Assembly (NCBI RefSeq): GCF_003574315.2
Contig: NZ_AP025739.1
Location: forward strand, 5,828,001 to 5,892,000
Direction: 5' to 3'
Origin: Capsulimonas corticalis
GTDB taxonomy: Bacteria > Armatimonadota > Armatimonadia > Armatimonadales > Capsulimonadaceae
DNA length: 64,000 nucleotides
Shown here in pieces: positions 61,465 through 64,000 of this stretch. The notes beneath the pieces were generated by a model. It saw only the letters and a program-made list of their open reading frames with translations. It searched no databases and was not told the origin of the DNA. The first letter of the stretch is position 1; the number at the start of each line of letters is the position of its first letter. The translations under genes were made by a program, and so were the position numbers.

Positions 61465-61877
61465 CGCGCCTCCCCCATCAACGTCTCTCGAACGGACCTC
61501 GGCGCCGACGGGAGCTCCAGACGGCGGTTCGCGGGCCGGGTTGCGTAGGACACAATCAGCAGCGCGAAGAACACGATCGGCTCCAATGCGGCAATTCCAT
61601 CGCCGGACATCCAGTGCGAATAGAACGCGCTCAAAATGGTGATTCCAAAGCCCGTGTAGGCCCACTCCTTCACCAGCGCGTATCCCGGCGCCAGGACGGC
61701 CACGACGCCGATCGCTTTCGCCACGCCGAGAATGTTGGAGAAATAAACCGGATACCCCAGGTGCGCGAGCTTCGTCATCATCGCTGGCGCATGCAGCAGG
61801 GCAAACAGGCCGGAGACCGTCATGACAAACATCACGAGGATGGTGGATGTCCAGTAGGTAATTGTTTTGGCTTTCAT
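61461..61877 (-). CDS. DoxX-like membrane protein
   Basis: 138 residues with four membrane segments (TILVMFVMTVSGLFALL, YFSNILGVAKAIGVVAVLAP, WAYTGFGITILSAFYSHW, IVFFALLIVSYA). The layout and the LGYPVYFSNILGVAKAIGVVAVL stretch match DoxX-like family proteins. It lies between the ECF41-type sigma gene and the epimerase and overlaps the latter by four bases. Genes of this type are usual targets next to ECF41 sigma factors; the biochemical role is unclear. Confidence 0.85.
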   Translation of the reverse strand: MKAKTITYWTSTILVMFVMTVSGLFALLHAPAMMTKLAHLGYPVYFSNILGVAKAIGVVAVLAPGYALVKEWAYTGFGITILSAFYSHWMSGDGIAALEPIVFFALLIVSYATRPANRRLELPSAPRSVRETLMGEAR

Positions 61878-61951
61878 TGTCTTCCTCACTTGCGAGTTTT
61901 TGATCTTCTTTATCAAAGACCGCGCACGCAAGTGAGTTGTGACAACAGGGG

Positions 61952-62884
61952 TCAAACGGAATGGGCGGGGAGGCTTGGCAAGTGCGTGAGTTTTTCGGGG
62001 TTGGTCACAAAATAGATGGAGCGAATGCGCTCCTCTTGAGAATCCATCGTCAGGACAGAATACGCTTTGCCATCGAGATAAAGGATAATCCCGGCTTCTC
62101 CATTGATCTGGGCGATATGCGGCTCCAGGTTGGCCGGCGTGAATTTGCGAGTGCCGCCCAGGATCGCGCGGGCGACATGATCGGCGCCGTGGATGAGGTT
62201 CGGCGCGGCCGCCGCCTTGCCCCCGCCGTCGGTGTGCAGAACAACATCGTGGGAAAGCACGGATACGAGACCGTCCAAATCGCCGCCGCCGACCGCCTGC
62301 AAGAACCGTTCGAGCAGATCGACTTGTTTTTGCGCGGACGCCGGGAAGCGCGGCCGCTCGGCGTCGACATGCTGACGGGCGCGCCGCAAAATTTGACGGC
62401 AATTGGTTTCGCTCTGCCCGAGCACATCGGCAATCTCCGAATACTCATATTCGAAGACCTCGCGCAGCAGAAACACGGCGCGCTCCGCCGGTGTGAGACG
62501 CTCCAGCAGCACGAGAAACGCCATCGACAGCGACTCGTCGATCATGACGCTCGCCAAGGGATCGCTCGCCGGATCGGTCATGAGCGGCTCCGGCAGCCAC
62601 TGCCCCACATACTTCTCCCGCTGCACGCGCGCGGATTGGAGATGATTGATGCACAAACGGCTGACGATCGTCACTAGAAACGCGCGCGGAGAACGAATTT
62701 CCGGATCGGACGCAAGCCGCCAGCGAAGAAACGTCTCCTGGAGCATATCTTCGGCGTCAGCGACGCTGCCGAGCATCCGATAGGCGATAGAAAAGAGCAG
62801 GCCTCGATATTGCTCGAACGCCGCGAAGCGTGTTTCGTCCGCATCCCCAAATTGCGCCCCGTCCAAAGCGCTATTCTTACGCAT
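61952..62884 (-). CDS. ECF41-type (SigJ-like) sigma factor with SnoaL-like C-terminal domain
   Basis: 310 residues. Sigma regions 2 (YRMLGSVADAEDMLQETFLR) and 4 (LTPAERAVFLLREVFEYEYS, then EIADVLGQSETNCRQILRRARQH) are followed by a 100-residue SnoaL-like domain. Two ECF41 hallmarks are visible: WLPEPL in the linker between regions 2 and 4, and DGGGKA in the extension. In this group the C-terminal domain acts as a built-in anti-sigma element, so no separate anti-sigma gene is expected and none is seen. The downstream DoxX and epimerase genes fit the known ECF41 neighbourhood. Confidence 0.92.
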   Translation of the reverse strand: MRKNSALDGAQFGDADETRFAAFEQYRGLLFSIAYRMLGSVADAEDMLQETFLRWRLASDPEIRSPRAFLVTIVSRLCINHLQSARVQREKYVGQWLPEPLMTDPASDPLASVMIDESLSMAFLVLLERLTPAERAVFLLREVFEYEYSEIADVLGQSETNCRQILRRARQHVDAERPRFPASAQKQVDLLERFLQAVGGGDLDGLVSVLSHDVVLHTDGGGKAAAAPNLIHGADHVARAILGGTRKFTPANLEPHIAQINGEAGIILYLDGKAYSVLTMDSQEERIRSIYFVTNPEKLTHLPSLPAHSV

Positions 62885-63164
62885 GATCTTTTCACTCCCA
62901 AGCTCATCGGTCAGTGGAGGCTGTAAGAGCCTTATACCATATGACCGGATATGGGAGCGCTTTGTGACAGAGGTTCAAGGCCGAAACCAACGCCAGTGAT
63001 TAACCGTCCACAAAATCGTCAGGTGATCGGAGCGACATCTTTGCACCGAAAAATTTCTTGGGCGCTTTGTCGGATTCCGGTCCCGCCGTTCGACTATGAG
63101 TAAGGAAGGGCAAACGGCCCTCCCGAAAACCATGACAGCCGTTCCCCAGAACGCGGAGACTCAA

Positions 63165-63746
63165 ATGAGGAAGCTCAAAATCATCGAACACATCTCGCTA
63201 GACGGAGTGATCCAGCACCCCGTCGCTGGCGACGATCTCCCCTACGGCGACTGGACGGCGCCCTATCGGAGCCCCGCAGGGCGGGAGGCAATCCTCGCCG
63301 CGCAGGGCGAGAGATTCGACCTGCTGCTTGGCCGTCTTACCTACGATCTCTGGTCAGGCTACTGGCCCAAGGCTCCGAGCAGCCCGATGGCGGATCGCCT
63401 CAACGCAGCGACAAAATATGTCGCGACCCACCGTCCGGAAAGTCTTGAGTGGGGCCCGTCCGAGGGCCTCGGGCCGGACATCATCGAAGACATTTGCCGC
63501 ATCAAGTCGCAGGACGGCCGGGACCTTATCCTCTGGGGCAGCTCCACGCTGACATCGATACTGCTCGAGCAGGGGCTTGCGGACGAAGTCCTGCTGGTCG
63601 TCTATCCGGTCCTGTTGGGCGTGGGGAAGCGCTTCTTTGCGGAGGGAACCCCGCCGCGCTCATTCGAGCTCGTCAGCACGAACGCAATGCCGACCGGCAT
63701 TATCCTCAGTGCTTACAAGGCCGCCGGGCCTTTGAAGACTGGATAG
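63165..63746 (+). CDS. Dihydrofolate reductase family (RibD C-terminal-like) protein
   Basis: 193 residues. MRKLKIIEHISLDGVIQHPV starts at an ATG with GGAG six bases upstream. LLLGRLTYDLWSGYWP, KYVATHRPESLEW, LILWGSSTLTSILLEQGLADE and VVYPVLLGVGKRFF follow the DHFR/RibD-C reductase pattern common in soil bacteria. It is probably NADPH-dependent, but not the true FolA. It is a single gene divergent from the ECF41-type sigma factor. An in-frame ATG at 63096 is less likely. Confidence 0.88.
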   Translation: MRKLKIIEHISLDGVIQHPVAGDDLPYGDWTAPYRSPAGREAILAAQGERFDLLLGRLTYDLWSGYWPKAPSSPMADRLNAATKYVATHRPESLEWGPSEGLGPDIIEDICRIKSQDGRDLILWGSSTLTSILLEQGLADEVLLVVYPVLLGVGKRFFAEGTPPRSFELVSTNAMPTGIILSAYKAAGPLKTG

Positions 63747-63798
63747 TTCGACGACGCGACATCGTCAGTGAATACCGGAACGCCGTAATGCCGACGTC

Positions 63799-64000
63799 TC
63801 ACAGGCCCAAATATCGCTTCAATTCCCAGGACGAGACGTCCTTCGCCACCATCTCGGCGTATTCGTCCCACTCTTCGCGCTTTGTCTCCAAATACGTTTG
63901 GGCGTAGGCCGAACCGAGGGCCGTGCAAAGGACGTCGTCCTTTTCGAGTTCATCCAGCGCCTCGCCGAGGTTGGCGGGGAGCAGGTCGATGCCCTGGGCC
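63799..64000 (-). CDS. Glutamine synthetase, C-terminal end (5' part outside window)
   Basis: The last 66 residues are visible. IDLLPANLGEALDELEKDDV, ALGSAYAQTYLETKREEWDE and WELKRYLGL match the C-terminal helices of GlnA-type glutamine synthetases, where LP.sL.EAL..le.d and WE...YL near the end are conserved. The catalytic part lies beyond the window, so the exact subtype cannot be given. Confidence 0.85.
   Translation of the reverse strand, partial: AQGIDLLPANLGEALDELEKDDVLCTALGSAYAQTYLETKREEWDEYAEMVAKDVSSWELKRYLGL

Noticed and set aside
61878-62402. N-terminal extension of the DoxX-like frame
   Set aside because: It reads through the sigma-factor gene in another frame; the first MKAKT start gives a normal four-segment protein.
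1-64000. tRNA, rRNA, integrase, transposase or prophage genes
   Set aside because: I looked for cloverleaf ends, rRNA-like stretches and recombinase or transposase motifs and found none I could support.

Overview
The window is high-GC chromosomal DNA carrying mostly housekeeping and carbohydrate-processing genes. Four things together suggest a Gram-negative-like environmental bacterium of the Armatimonadota, perhaps close to Capsulimonas: a DUF1559/H-X9-DG pseudopilin-like gene at the left edge, a complete Pup/UBact-proteasome locus, several large secreted sugar-active proteins, and many ECF sigma factors. This assignment is inference; there is no rRNA or tRNA in the window to settle it.

Layout. 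1-2.7 kb: end of a DUF1559 gene, a decayed AbrB/PIN toxin-antitoxin remnant, and a membrane HATPase protein. 3-8.9 kb (mostly minus strand): greA-lysS, a DUF697 protein, an SGNH hydrolase and an unknown TPR/membrane protein. 9-16.5 kb: a PolX-like protein with a damaged polymerase site followed by an HDAC-family deacetylase, an alpha/beta hydrolase with a CPBP protease, trxB, a very large inverted repeat, an alkyltransferase-like protein and a cyclase-family gene. 16.7-24 kb: a secreted DUF4091-type protein, a GntR/LacI-type regulator with a visible operator, a sorbosone-dehydrogenase-like protein and two aldo/keto reductases. 24-34.5 kb: a Gly/Asn/Tyr-rich secreted protein, a four-gene HTH/membrane operon, GH57 branching enzyme, a nucleotidyltransferase-phosphomannomutase fusion, and a GH71/99-like secreted protein. 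34.6-48.6 kb: a soluble MCP with its sensor at the C-terminus, an AAA+ ATPase, apt, an STN-like protein, purA-tpiA, a sigma/anti-sigma pair, a glycosyltransferase, GH15 glucoamylase and ppc.

48.6-57.2 kb is the most distinctive part. On the minus strand lie an ECF sigma factor, the proteasome ATPase (Mpa/ARC), Dop, a 62-residue Pup-like protein ending in Gly-Glu (UBact type), the 20S beta and alpha subunits, and PafA, followed by a DUF5678-type protein. Together they encode tagging (PafA), untagging (Dop), unfolding (ATPase) and proteolysis (20S). Two large composite palindromes and one smaller related palindrome sit between these genes. 57.4-64 kb: a large GH2-like secreted protein behind a promoter with a split 13-bp operator, an ECF41-type sigma/DoxX/NAD(P)-epimerase operon, a DHFR-family reductase and the C-terminus of a glutamine synthetase.

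Recurrent intergenic features are long composite inverted repeats with no transposase nearby, clear rho-independent terminators, and two genes (polX-like and ppc) with the same TGGGTACAAT element six bases before ATG, which suggests leaderless transcripts.
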